DNA of 64,000 bases from Microbacterium proteolyticum (GTDB lineage Bacteria; Actinomycetota; Actinomycetes; Actinomycetales; Microbacteriaceae), in the NCBI RefSeq assembly GCF_029639405.1, contig NZ_CP121274.1, forward strand, positions 2,728,001-2,792,000, given 5' to 3'. The notes beneath the pieces are model-generated. The model saw nothing but the letters and a program-made list of their open reading frames with translations, had not been told where the DNA came from and did no database searches. Made by a program: the position numbers and the translations under genes. Positions 26,253 to 33,815 of this stretch are shown here, in pieces (positions within the stretch are counted from its first letter, which is position 1; every line of letters begins with the position of its first letter).

Positions 26253-26810
26253 CTACCAGGCGCGGCCGCGGAGGTCCACGGTGCCGGGCGGCCAGGCATC
26301 CGCGCGGGTGCGGAGCGGCAGGATCAGGAGCGGCGGGCCGGGCTCGACGACCACCGCCGAGCCGTCTCGCGCCACGGAGCGTTCGAGGGCGGAGATCCGG
26401 TGCCATCCGCACGCCCGGTAGAACGGGACGGCGCTCTCGCGGCATCCGAGGAATCCGAAGTCGACGTCGCCGGCGGCTTCCATCGACACGGCGCAGTCGC
26501 CCAGGAGCCGGCGCCCGAGGCCCCGCCCGCGCGCGCGGTCGGCGACGAGGACGCCGCCGACCCCCGCGATGGCGACCTCGGTTCCGCCGACGTCGATCCG
26601 GCGGCGCGCCCAGCCGACGTGACCGACGAGGCGAGACCCGTCCCACGCGAGGACGTGGACGTCGTGACCCGCATAGCCGTAGGGCTGTGCCGGATGCCAT
26701 GGGCCGAACGCGTCGAGGTACTCGGCGTCGAAGAGGGAGCCGAGGGCGACCAGGTCGTCGGACCCGAGGCCGTCGTGAGGCACCGCCTCGATCCGAAGAG
26801 CGCGCGTCAC
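26253..26810 (-). CDS. GNAT acetyltransferase, AAC(2')-like layout
   Basis: 185 residues. The acetyl-CoA pyrophosphate loop is VADRARGRGLGRRLL (Q/RxxGxG type) at about 100-114. The order of blocks (GSRLVGHVGWARRRI, then VGGVLVADRARGRGLG, then GCRESAVPFYRACGWHRI) resembles the AAC(2') and related GNAT branch, but substrate prediction from this is weak. The GTG start overlaps the stop of the Lrp gene upstream (GTGA), so they form a two-gene operon. GTG 26810 is preferred over an ATG 12 codons upstream inside the Lrp gene. Confidence 0.82.
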   Translation of the reverse strand: MTRALRIEAVPHDGLGSDDLVALGSLFDAEYLDAFGPWHPAQPYGYAGHDVHVLAWDGSRLVGHVGWARRRIDVGGTEVAIAGVGGVLVADRARGRGLGRRLLGDCAVSMEAAGDVDFGFLGCRESAVPFYRACGWHRISALERSVARDGSAVVVEPGPPLLILPLRTRADAWPPGTVDLRGRAW

Positions 26811-27262
26811 GGGGCGGGGGAGGCGGCGGGGGTCAGCGGCTTGCACGGGTATTCGCGCAGCACCAGCGCCGTGGTGACCGGGCCGAAGCGCGCGAGGGAA
26901 TCCACCACGCGTTCCAGCCGCGCCGCGTCGACGCAGTGGACGTCGAAGATCAGGCAGTCCTCGCCGGTCACCCGGAGGGTCGAGGTGACGTCGGCCGTCT
27001 GAGCCGCCAGGTGCATCGCGGCGCTCAGTTGCGCGTGCGTCGTGCGCAGCCGGATGACGGCACGGATGTTGAGCCCGACCGCGGCGGGATCGACGACGGC
27101 GCGGTACCCGGCGATGACCCCGGCCCTCTCCATACGCAGGATGCGGGCACTGGCGGCGGGCTGGGACAGGCCGACCCGCCGGCCAATCTCGGCGCCCGTC
27201 AACCGCCCGTCCTCTTGCAACAGCGCGAGGATGCGTTGGTCGACGCGGTCGAGTGATTCCAT
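26807..27262 (-). CDS. Lrp/AsnC-family transcriptional regulator
   Basis: 151 residues. N-terminal winged helix-turn-helix: LDRVDQRILALLQEDGRLTGAEIGRRVGLSQPAA spans residues 3-36. The rest is the RAM ligand domain with VVDPAAVGLNIRAVIRL. These regulators sense amino acids and often control the adjacent divergent gene, here the hydrolase at 27387. ATG 27262 is supported by AAGGGAG; an upstream ATG at 27337 lacks a site. It is translationally coupled to a GNAT gene. Confidence 0.92.
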   Translation of the reverse strand: MESLDRVDQRILALLQEDGRLTGAEIGRRVGLSQPAASARILRMERAGVIAGYRAVVDPAAVGLNIRAVIRLRTTHAQLSAAMHLAAQTADVTSTLRVTGEDCLIFDVHCVDAARLERVVDSLARFGPVTTALVLREYPCKPLTPAASPAP

Positions 27263-27386
27263 CGTGTTCTCCCTTCGACGCTTTAAGAACGCTTGCCGGG
27301 CGTGCCGGCGGTCGATGGTCTCATCATCATGGTTCACGGGGGCGTTCGCGGAACGTCCGATCGGCGATGGAGTGAGAAGGAGCAGG

Positions 27387-27932
27387 ATGATCGGCTATGT
27401 CGTGGTGCCCGGGATCGACGGGTCGGATGACGCGCACTGGCAGTCGCGATGGGAGCAGGCCTGGGGAGAGCGGGCGGTGCGGATCGAGCCGGGCTCGTGG
27501 TCGGTGCCCGAGCTCGACGATTGGGTCGAAGCGATCGATCGCGGCGTGGGCCTCCTCGATCCGCGCGTCGACGACATCGTGCTGGTGGCGCACAGCCTGG
27601 GATGCTGGGCCGTCGTGGAATGGCTCGCCACCACCACCCGGCGACCACTCCGTGCTCTCCTCGTCGCACCGCCGGACCCGTCGGGCAGCGCATTCCGATC
27701 GGTCGTGACGGCCAGTTTCCTCGGGATGTCCGCACGCCCGCTGCCGAGTGCGACCGTCCTGGTCGCCAGCGTCGACGACCCGTTCTGCGCCGTCGACGTG
27801 GCCCGGGAGCTCGGACGCCGGTGGGGGAGCGCGTTCGAGGCGATTCCCGCGGGCGGCCACCTCAACTCCGCGAGCGGCTTGGGGGACTGGCCGCGCGGCA
27901 AGGAGGCTCTGGCGCGGCTGATCGGGCGGTGA
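27387..27932 (+). CDS. RBBP9/YdeN-family serine hydrolase
   Basis: 181 residues. Begins MIGYVVVPGIDGSDDAHWQ (oxyanion region and the conserved HW). Nucleophile Ser in LVAHSLGCWA near residue 71, catalytic Asp in SVDDPF, catalytic His in GGHLNSASGLGDWP, which is diagnostic for this family. The substrate is unknown. The ATG is preceded by AAGGAG. It is divergent from an Lrp-type regulator across 124 bp, which may control it. Confidence 0.9.
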   Translation: MIGYVVVPGIDGSDDAHWQSRWEQAWGERAVRIEPGSWSVPELDDWVEAIDRGVGLLDPRVDDIVLVAHSLGCWAVVEWLATTTRRPLRALLVAPPDPSGSAFRSVVTASFLGMSARPLPSATVLVASVDDPFCAVDVARELGRRWGSAFEAIPAGGHLNSASGLGDWPRGKEALARLIGR

Positions 27933-27949
27933 GGGGCGGACGACACTCC

Positions 27950-28064
27950 CGTGGTGGAGGTCCTGCGGCGGGCGTGGCGCTTCTGGCGGCGGGCGTCGCG
28001 TGTCGGGGGTGGGCGTTGCGCGTCGCGTGGCGGGCGTCGCGCCTCACGCTTCTGGCGTCACCCC
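27950..28064. repeat. Degenerate GC-rich tandem repeat
   Basis: About 115 bp made of decayed copies of GGCGGGCGTCGCG, GGCGTGGCGCTTCTGG and GGCGTCAC between two converging genes. It directly abuts the nitrilase-family stop codon and shares GACGCC units with the end of that gene. Confidence 0.6.
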
Positions 28065-28919
28065 TCAGGCGTCTACCGATGCCCCGGAGGCGACGGTGCC
28101 GATCGTGCGGGGGACTCCGAGATCGTCGCGGCGGTCGGCCCACATGCGCTGGTGCTCGCGGGCGGCCGCGACGACCGCGGCATCCAGGTCGGCGATCGCC
28201 AGGCCCTCCGGAGGGGTGGACGTCGCGGGGGTGTCGCCGGGGGTCGCGGCGGCCACGCCGGTGACACGGCGGCCGAGCGGGTCGAAGACCGCGGAGCCGC
28301 CGATGAAGTCGTGGGACCCGCCGGTGAGGCCGCTGAACACGACGTACATGCCGTTATCGAGCGCGCGGGCGGCGTAGTGGACGTCGCGGCGGTGGGAGCC
28401 GCCCGGGAAGTACGCGCCACTGTTGACGTAGACGTCGGCACCCGCGGCGGCGGCCGCGGCAGCGTGCTCCGGGAAGTTCGCGTCGTAGCAGACCGACAGC
28501 GCGAGACGCAGGTCGTTCACCACGAACGAGAATCCGCCCTCGCCGGCGGCGAAGACGGCGCGCTCGCTGTCGTAGAGGTGCTGCTTGTCGTACGCCATGA
28601 CCGGGGGCTCGCGCGGGACGACGATCACGTCGGTCAGCGTGCGACGGTCGACGCGGTCGAGGGCGGTGTTGAGGATTGCGACCACTCCGGTGCCGTCGAC
28701 GGCGCGCTGCACGGGGGCGAGCCACGCGGGGTCGTCGGCGGAGGGGAGGGAGCCGGCGAACGCGGACTCGTCGTATCCGGTGGTGAAGGCCTCGGGGAAC
28801 ACGACGACGTCCGCGCCCCGCTCGGCGGCGCGTTCGATCCACGTCGCCGCGCTCGACAGGTTGGCCGCGATGTCGCCGGGCGTCGCCTCGGCTTGGACGG
28901 TGGCGATGCGGACGGTCAC
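28065..28919 (-). CDS. Carbon-nitrogen hydrolase (nitrilase superfamily)
   Basis: 284 residues with the complete triad: Glu43 in VVFPEAFTTGY, Lys112 in AYDKQHLYD, Cys144 in SVCYDANFPE. It hydrolyses a non-peptide C-N bond, probably an amide or carbamoyl group; the exact substrate is not visible. The C-terminal 40 residues are Ala/Thr/Pro-rich and the last bases run into a degenerate repeat, so the tail may vary among strains. GTG start. Confidence 0.92.
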   Translation of the reverse strand: MTVRIATVQAEATPGDIAANLSSAATWIERAAERGADVVVFPEAFTTGYDESAFAGSLPSADDPAWLAPVQRAVDGTGVVAILNTALDRVDRRTLTDVIVVPREPPVMAYDKQHLYDSERAVFAAGEGGFSFVVNDLRLALSVCYDANFPEHAAAAAAAGADVYVNSGAYFPGGSHRRDVHYAARALDNGMYVVFSGLTGGSHDFIGGSAVFDPLGRRVTGVAAATPGDTPATSTPPEGLAIADLDAAVVAAAREHQRMWADRRDDLGVPRTIGTVASGASVDA

Positions 28920-29076
28920 CGACGAATTCTCGCAGGTGTGTCGGCGCTGGTCGGCGCCGTCGGGCCGGATCGGATCGCTGCAGCGGGGTGGGTGCCGTAG
29001 CGCGGGATTGGAGCGCCGGAGCGGCGTAGGGGTTACCCCGGCGGAACGGGTCAGCGGGCGGGGTGCGGCCCGGTGC

Positions 29077-29625
29077 TCAGCGGATCAGCCGGACGGTTCG
29101 GGGGATCGGCCCGAACGATGACTCGGCGCCGTCGGGCCGGAACCCGTTGCGGCGGTAGAACGCGTGGGCCCGGGGATTGTCGGCGGCGACCCACAGGGAC
29201 GCGGGCCGGTCGCCCAGAGTCGCGTGGAGGAGCGCCTGACCGACGCCCGATCCGTGGGCGCTTTCGAGGACGTACAGCATCGCGAGTTCCTCGGGGCGGA
29301 CGGCATCCGATTCCGTCGACGGTGTCGTCGACGCGAACCCGACGATCCCCTCGGGGCCCTCGGCGACGATCGTCGACGTTCCGGCCTCGCGCAGAGTGGC
29401 CTCCCACACGGCGATGCGACGGTCGACGCTGAACCACGGGTTGGTGTCGGGGTCGTCGACGAATCTCCCGTACGTCTCCCGCCAGGATGCCGCGTGAACG
29501 CGGGCGATCGCGGGGGCGTCGGCGGGCCGTGCGGGGCGCAGCGCCCAGGCACGCTGGGCACCCGGGGCACCCGGGGCACGCGAGGCCGGCGAATCGGGCG
29601 GCGAGGACTCGGGTGGCACGTCCAT
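29077..29625 (-). CDS. GNAT acetyltransferase
   Basis: 182 residues. A Pro/Ser/Ala-rich N-terminus of about 25 residues precedes the GNAT fold: LRPARPADAPAIARVHAASWRETY, then the acetyl-CoA loop LESAHGSGVGQALL, then AADNPRAHAFYRRNGFRPDG. The RPARPADAPAIARVHAASW...Y pattern is common in acetyltransferases of unknown small-molecule or protein substrate. ATG 29625 has a TACGCT -10 box 6 nt upstream, so it is leaderless; the longer open frame upstream is not supported. Confidence 0.86.
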   Translation of the reverse strand: MDVPPESSPPDSPASRAPGAPGAQRAWALRPARPADAPAIARVHAASWRETYGRFVDDPDTNPWFSVDRRIAVWEATLREAGTSTIVAEGPEGIVGFASTTPSTESDAVRPEELAMLYVLESAHGSGVGQALLHATLGDRPASLWVAADNPRAHAFYRRNGFRPDGAESSFGPIPRTVRLIR

Positions 29626-29631
29626 GGGGGG

Positions 29632-29637
29632 AGCGTA
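29632..29637 (-). promoter_or_regulatory. -10 box, leaderless promoter of GNAT gene
   Basis: TACGCT on the minus strand with a 6-nt C-rich gap to ATG 29625. No ribosome site. Confidence 0.5.
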
Positions 29638-29742
29638 CCGGGCGCTGCGGAGGCAGTCCGAAACGCGGGTCGTCCCTGGCTCGGGGGCGTCCCCCTTGCG
29701 GTTCCACGGGACGACGAGCTTCCCGCGTGCGGCCGCCGGTTG

Positions 29743-29775
29743 TTCCGGGGTGCGTGTCGTTCCGGGTGCGTGTCG
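29743..29775 (+). repeat. Short tandem duplication in an intergenic gap
   Basis: TTCCGGGGTGCGTGTCG (29743-29759) is followed at once by a 16-bp copy lacking one G (29760-29775). The surrounding 216-bp gap also repeats GTCGTCC and GCCGGTC several times and holds no convincing gene. Confidence 0.65.
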
Positions 29776-29841
29776 TCCGGGAAGCCGGTCGTCCTGGCAG
29801 CCGGTCACAAGGTGTGCTCGCCCGCTCGGCGCGGTTCCGGG

Positions 29842-31311
29842 CTAGAACGGCGGCGGGTCGGCGTCGACGTGCGCGCCGAACGGGGTCGTCCATGACAGGC
29901 CGCCGGTATCGGGGTCGCGGCCGGCGGCCCAGCGACTCTCGTGGCGGAGGCGATGATGGTGGCGGCACTCGGGATCGAGGTTGTCGTCGTCGGTCGTGCC
30001 GCCCTCGCTCCAGGCGTGCAGATGGTCGAGGTCGCACTCCCGGGTCGGGCGGGCGCAGCCGGGGAAGGCGCACGTCGGCGACGTGATCCCGAGCCAGCGG
30101 CGCAGTGCCGTGGGCACCCGGTAGGTGGTGCGGTCGAGGGTGACGGGCGCACCCGTCACGGGGTGGGTGAGCACGCGGATCCACGACGTCGCATCGCCCG
30201 CCAGCCGCCGGGCGGTCTCGAGGTCGATCGGGCCGTACCCGTCGAGGGTCGCGGGAGCGTCGTCGGCGCCGAGCAGGGTCAGAGCCGGGATGGTGACGAC
30301 GATGCCCGGACGGGCGGCAGCCGGGCTCACGCTCGACGCGGGGACCCGGGATCCCGCTGCCGCGGTCTCGAGGTCGGCTGTGGCTTCCGCGGGCCGTGCC
30401 CCGACGAGGAGGTCGGCGAACGCATCGGCGCGGAGTTGAGCGAGCGTGCGCGTCTCGTCGTCGGCGGTCGCGAGGTGTCGCGCGGCGCGGTCGACCCGCG
30501 TCATCGCCGCCGCGGCACGGTCGGCGGGAAGGAAGGCGGTGAGTGTGGCCATGCCGTCGAGCTCGGGCGTCATCCAGACACCCCGGTCGCCGCGGGCGCG
30601 ACCGTGGCGCGTCACAAGGGACTCGGCGTGGACACGTTCCCGCAGTGTTCGCGCCGAGGTGGCGAACCGGGCGGGCGCGAGCCTCAGCGCCCGGTCGAGG
30701 GCGCCGGTGTCGAACGCGACCCACGAGTCGCGATCCGGCGGGAGAGTGGCGGCTAGCCGCGCGGTCTCGACGGCGTGGCGCTCTGACACACGGCCCTCGG
30801 CGAACCCGGCCCATATCCGCGGGCATCGCTCGCGGAGCACGGTCGCGTGCGCAGCCTGCGTGCGCACGGTCTGCTCCGCCAGACGGAGCCGGACCGCGAT
30901 CTCGGCCACCGCGGCGCGCTCGGCCATGTCGAGGCGATCGCGGCGGACGGCGGCGACCGTGCGGCCCCGGGGGTCGTGCCACAGTCCGTCGAGAGTCGGG
31001 TCGGGACCGACCCACACCGCGGGGTCATCGAGCGCGTCCTGCAGCACGCGGAGGATCAGGTCGTACTCTGCGGCAGCGGCCCGGTGCCGTGCGGTGGACG
31101 AGTCCTCGAGGCGGTCGAGGAGCGAGGCGGGTCCGTGCGACGGCCCGCCGCCGGGGGCGGTGCCCAGGGGATCGTCTTCGTCGACCAGCCCGAGCGTGAT
31201 CGCCCAGGCGGAATCCGCGTCGGAACGCAGGGTGTCCTCGTCGGGCCAGGGCGCCTCGTCGCTGCGAACGGTCGCGACTGACCGATCGGCTGCGGGAGGC
31301 GGGAAGTCCAT
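29842..31311 (-). CDS. DUF222 protein with C-terminal HNH endonuclease domain (13E12 family)
   Basis: 489 residues. The long N-terminal region is the DUF222/13E12-repeat domain with ARLAATLPPDRDSWVAFD and VWMTPELDGMATLTAFLPAD. The C-terminus is a zinc-bound HNH nuclease: CAFPGCARP, DLDHLHAWSEGGTTDDDN and CRHHHR supply the Cys ligands and the catalytic His. Such genes occur in many copies in actinobacterial genomes and may be selfish or homing-like; no true function is established. Leaderless by a TAGCGT -10 box 6 nt upstream of the ATG. Nothing flanking looks like insertion ends. Confidence 0.93.
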   Translation of the reverse strand: MDFPPPAADRSVATVRSDEAPWPDEDTLRSDADSAWAITLGLVDEDDPLGTAPGGGPSHGPASLLDRLEDSSTARHRAAAAEYDLILRVLQDALDDPAVWVGPDPTLDGLWHDPRGRTVAAVRRDRLDMAERAAVAEIAVRLRLAEQTVRTQAAHATVLRERCPRIWAGFAEGRVSERHAVETARLAATLPPDRDSWVAFDTGALDRALRLAPARFATSARTLRERVHAESLVTRHGRARGDRGVWMTPELDGMATLTAFLPADRAAAAMTRVDRAARHLATADDETRTLAQLRADAFADLLVGARPAEATADLETAAAGSRVPASSVSPAAARPGIVVTIPALTLLGADDAPATLDGYGPIDLETARRLAGDATSWIRVLTHPVTGAPVTLDRTTYRVPTALRRWLGITSPTCAFPGCARPTRECDLDHLHAWSEGGTTDDDNLDPECRHHHRLRHESRWAAGRDPDTGGLSWTTPFGAHVDADPPPF

Positions 31312-31317
31312 GAACCA

Positions 31318-31323
31318 ACGCTA
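31318..31323 (-). promoter_or_regulatory. -10 box, leaderless promoter of the HNH gene
   Basis: TAGCGT on the minus strand, 6 nt from ATG 31311. Confidence 0.5.
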
Positions 31324-31461
31324 GCGAGGGCCTCCGACATCGCCCGTGGGAGATCCCAGCCCGTCATCGAGCGCCGCCCGTGGCCGGTCGTCGTGGGCCG
31401 CCGGCCACCACCGGCCGACGGTCACCGTCGGCGACAGGTCATCGCGACAGTCGTCCGCGCG

Positions 31462-32196
31462 TCAGCGGATCGGCCATGCCCCGTCGAGCGGGGGAGCCGT
31501 GGCATCCAACCGCCCGATCTTCACGAAGTACTCGGTGAGGCTCGCCGCCTGCGCGCGCGCCCACGCGATCTGGCGCGTGTGCAGCTCGTCGAGGGTCGGT
31601 GGCAGCCAGGCCGCGTAGCGTTCGGCGAGGGCCAGGGCCAGGCGCCCCGCGGCGACGGCGTCGGCGCAGGCCTCGTGAGCCGCCTCGAGCGGCACGGCGT
31701 AGTGCGCCGCGACGTGGGTGAGCGTGCGCTTGCCGCGGCGGTAGCGGTCGTAGGTCTTGTCGACGACGAGCGGATCGATCACCGGCGACGGTGCGTCGAT
31801 CGGCGCGACACCGTGGCGCAGCGCCTCGTACTTGAGCAGCGAGAAGTCAAACGGCGCGTTGTACGCGACCACCGGGATGCCCGCGTCGAACAACGCCCGC
31901 AGCGCCTCGACGACCTGTGACACGACCTCCGCGGCGGGCGCTCCTTCGGCGCGGGCGTGGGCCGTGGTGACACCGTGGATCGCCGCGGCACCGGCGGGGA
32001 TCTCGACGCCGGGGTCGGCGAGCCAGTCGCGCGCGTCGATGATGTGGCCGTCCGCGTCGAGCACGCCCACGTGCGCCGTCACGATCCGGTCGTTGCGGAC
32101 GTCGACGCCCGTGGTCTCGAGGTCGAACACGCCGACGACGCGCGCCCACTCGGGCGTCTGGAACAGAGGGAGCGGCTCGGCCTGCCACGTGGTCAT
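31462..32196 (-). CDS. DnaQ-like 3'-5' exonuclease (DEDDh)
   Basis: 244 residues, nearly all a single DEDDh exonuclease domain: Asp25 and Glu27 in VFDLETTG, Asp117 in YNAPFDFSLL, His174 and Asp179 in HEACADAV. All five catalytic positions are present. It lacks BRCT or polymerase domains, so it is a stand-alone proofreading-like or RNA/DNA-trimming exonuclease rather than a part of DNA polymerase III proven by context. TACTGT 6 nt before the ATG makes it leaderless. Confidence 0.92.
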   Translation of the reverse strand: MTTWQAEPLPLFQTPEWARVVGVFDLETTGVDVRNDRIVTAHVGVLDADGHIIDARDWLADPGVEIPAGAAAIHGVTTAHARAEGAPAAEVVSQVVEALRALFDAGIPVVAYNAPFDFSLLKYEALRHGVAPIDAPSPVIDPLVVDKTYDRYRRGKRTLTHVAAHYAVPLEAAHEACADAVAAGRLALALAERYAAWLPPTLDELHTRQIAWARAQAASLTEYFVKIGRLDATAPPLDGAWPIR

Positions 32197-32202
32197 GCGC
32201 TC

Positions 32203-32208
32203 ACAGTA
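32203..32208 (-). promoter_or_regulatory. -10 box, leaderless promoter of the exonuclease
   Basis: TACTGT on the minus strand with a 6-nt gap to ATG 32196. Confidence 0.5.
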
Positions 32209-32272
32209 GATCGGGGCTCCGACACGACCGCCGAGGCGCTCCGCGGCACGGCCGGAGCCAACGCGTGCAGCC

Positions 32273-32278
32273 TAGACT
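32273..32278 (+). promoter_or_regulatory. -10 box, leaderless promoter of the hydrolase
   Basis: TAGACT with a 6-nt gap to ATG 32285. Confidence 0.55.
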
Positions 32279-32284
32279 CGACGG

Positions 32285-33160
32285 ATGCCGAACCCCTACG
32301 CCCCGCTCCTGGCCGAGATCCCGGTCGAGCGCGGAACGGCCGACGTGCTCGGTGGGACGACGGCCTACTGGACCTACGGCGACGCCGCCGATCCGATCAC
32401 GATCGTCGCCGTGCACGGGTTCCGCGGCGAGCACCACGGACTCGAGCCCGTGGTGGCGCATCTGGCCGGCATCCGGGTCATCTCTCCCGACCTGCCCGGC
32501 TTCGGCGAGACGCCCCCGCTCCCCGGCCGCACGCACGACCTCGACGCGTACGCCGCGTGGCTGCGGGCGTTCGTCGAGTCGGTCGCGCCGGGCGCGATCG
32601 TGCTCGGGCATTCGTTCGGCTCGATCGTGGCGTCCGCGGCCGTGGCGGGCGGGCTCGCCACGCCCCGGCTGATCCTCGTCAACCCGATCGGCGCCCCCGC
32701 GCTCGAGGGGCCCCGCGGCGTGCTCACGCGCCTCGCCGTCTTCTACTACCTCGCCGGCGCGCGGCTCCCGCGCGCCCTCGGCGACGCGCTGCTGCGCAAC
32801 GGCGTGATCGTGCGGGTGATGAGCAACGCCATGGCCAAGACCCGCGATCCGCGCCTGCGCCGGTTCGTGCACGAACAGCACGACGCGTACTTCTCGCGAT
32901 TCGCCGACCGCGACGTGCTCCACGACGCGTTCGTCACCAGCGTCTCGCACGACGTGCGCGAGTTCGCCCCGCGAATCGTGCAGCCGACCCTCCTGATCGC
33001 GGCCGAGAAGGACGACATCACCCCCATCGAGGCGGAACGTCACCTGGCCACGCTCTTCCCGGATGCCGAACTCGTCGAGATCCCCGACGTCGGCCACCTG
33101 ATCCACTACGAGACGCCCGCCGCCGCGGCATCCGCGATCCGAGGATTCCTGGAGCGCTGA
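32285..33160 (+). CDS. Alpha/beta hydrolase
   Basis: 291 residues, standard alpha/beta-hydrolase fold. Oxyanion motif AVHGFRGEHHGLEP, nucleophile Ser in VLGHSFGSIVAS near 119, Asp in AAEKDDITP and His in VGHLIHYETP near 278. A helical lid (about 150-210) covers the active site. Similar proteins include esterases and C-C hydrolases; the substrate cannot be named. Transcribed alone from a leaderless promoter and divergent from the exonuclease gene. Confidence 0.9.
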   Translation: MPNPYAPLLAEIPVERGTADVLGGTTAYWTYGDAADPITIVAVHGFRGEHHGLEPVVAHLAGIRVISPDLPGFGETPPLPGRTHDLDAYAAWLRAFVESVAPGAIVLGHSFGSIVASAAVAGGLATPRLILVNPIGAPALEGPRGVLTRLAVFYYLAGARLPRALGDALLRNGVIVRVMSNAMAKTRDPRLRRFVHEQHDAYFSRFADRDVLHDAFVTSVSHDVREFAPRIVQPTLLIAAEKDDITPIEAERHLATLFPDAELVEIPDVGHLIHYETPAAAASAIRGFLER

Positions 33161-33182
33161 GCGCGCGGATGCGGTTGCGGTG

Positions 33183-33743
33183 TCAGGCGGGCTGATCCGC
33201 CTTGCGTCGTCGATAGGCGTTGACGTTCATGCGGTTGCCGCAGTTTCCGGCGTCGCAGTAGCGCTTCGATCCGTTCTTCGAGAAGTCGACGTAGACGCCG
33301 CTGCAGTCGTCGGCGTCGCACACGCGGACGCGGGCGTACTCGTCGGCGCGGATCACGTCGACGAACGCCATCGCCGCCTCGACGAGCATGCGTTGAGCGA
33401 GGGCGTCCGCGGGGTCGGAGGCGTGGATGTGCCAGTCGAAGTCGTCGTGCCGCACCAGCTGGGGCAGCGCCTTCCCGTCGCGGAGCATGGCGTTCACCAG
33501 GGGCACGGCCTCGTCGCGGTCGACGGTCCACAGCTCGTAGATCCGGGGGCGGATGCCACGGACCGCCGCCAGTTCCCGGTCGTCACGCGTGCGCGAGCCG
33601 GTGTAGGCGTGGCGGGTCGCGAAGTCGTCGAGCTGGTCGGGTGACACGAGCGTGTCGACCCCCGTCGTGTCGGTGTGGGGGAGCGTGTTCACGAGCTCGA
33701 CCGTGGCGCGGAGGACGAGCTCGGTGTCACGAATGAAGACCAT
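33183..33743 (-). CDS. CGNR zinc-finger transcriptional regulator
   Basis: 186 residues. N-terminal ABATE-type (stress-induced) domain, with ELVNTLPHT and LAAVRGIRPRIYELW, and C-terminal CGNR zinc finger: CDADDCSGVYVDFSKN, then YCDAGNCGNRMNVNAYRRRK, which binds DNA. ATG 33743 has AGGAG 5 nt upstream; this site lies inside one of three repeated half-sites (33748-33758, 33771-33781, 33795-33805), so autoregulation is likely. Divergent from the EamA exporter it probably controls. Confidence 0.92.
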   Translation of the reverse strand: MVFIRDTELVLRATVELVNTLPHTDTTGVDTLVSPDQLDDFATRHAYTGSRTRDDRELAAVRGIRPRIYELWTVDRDEAVPLVNAMLRDGKALPQLVRHDDFDWHIHASDPADALAQRMLVEAAMAFVDVIRADEYARVRVCDADDCSGVYVDFSKNGSKRYCDAGNCGNRMNVNAYRRRKADQPA

Positions 33744-33744
33744 G

Positions 33745-33805
33745 TTGACTCCTGACAGGCGAAGGCTCTACTGTCACGAGTGTAAACGTACTTGACTCAT
33801 GACAG
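33745..33805. promoter_or_regulatory. Triple half-site operator between the CGNR regulator and the EamA exporter
   Basis: ACTCCTGACAG (33748-33758), CTGTCACGAGT (33771-33781, inverted) and ACTCATGACAG (33795-33805). The inner pair forms an inverted repeat with 10 of 11 matches. The outer two are direct repeats, 13 of 14 when extended to TTGACTC. They fill the 72-bp divergent region and overlap the regulator's ribosome site. Confidence 0.7.
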
Positions 33806-33815
33806 CGGGCTTTGC

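Noticed and set aside
26253..26810. Aminoglycoside 2'-N-acetyltransferase
   Set aside because: Only general GNAT block order is shared; family-specific residues could not be confirmed, so called as GNAT only.
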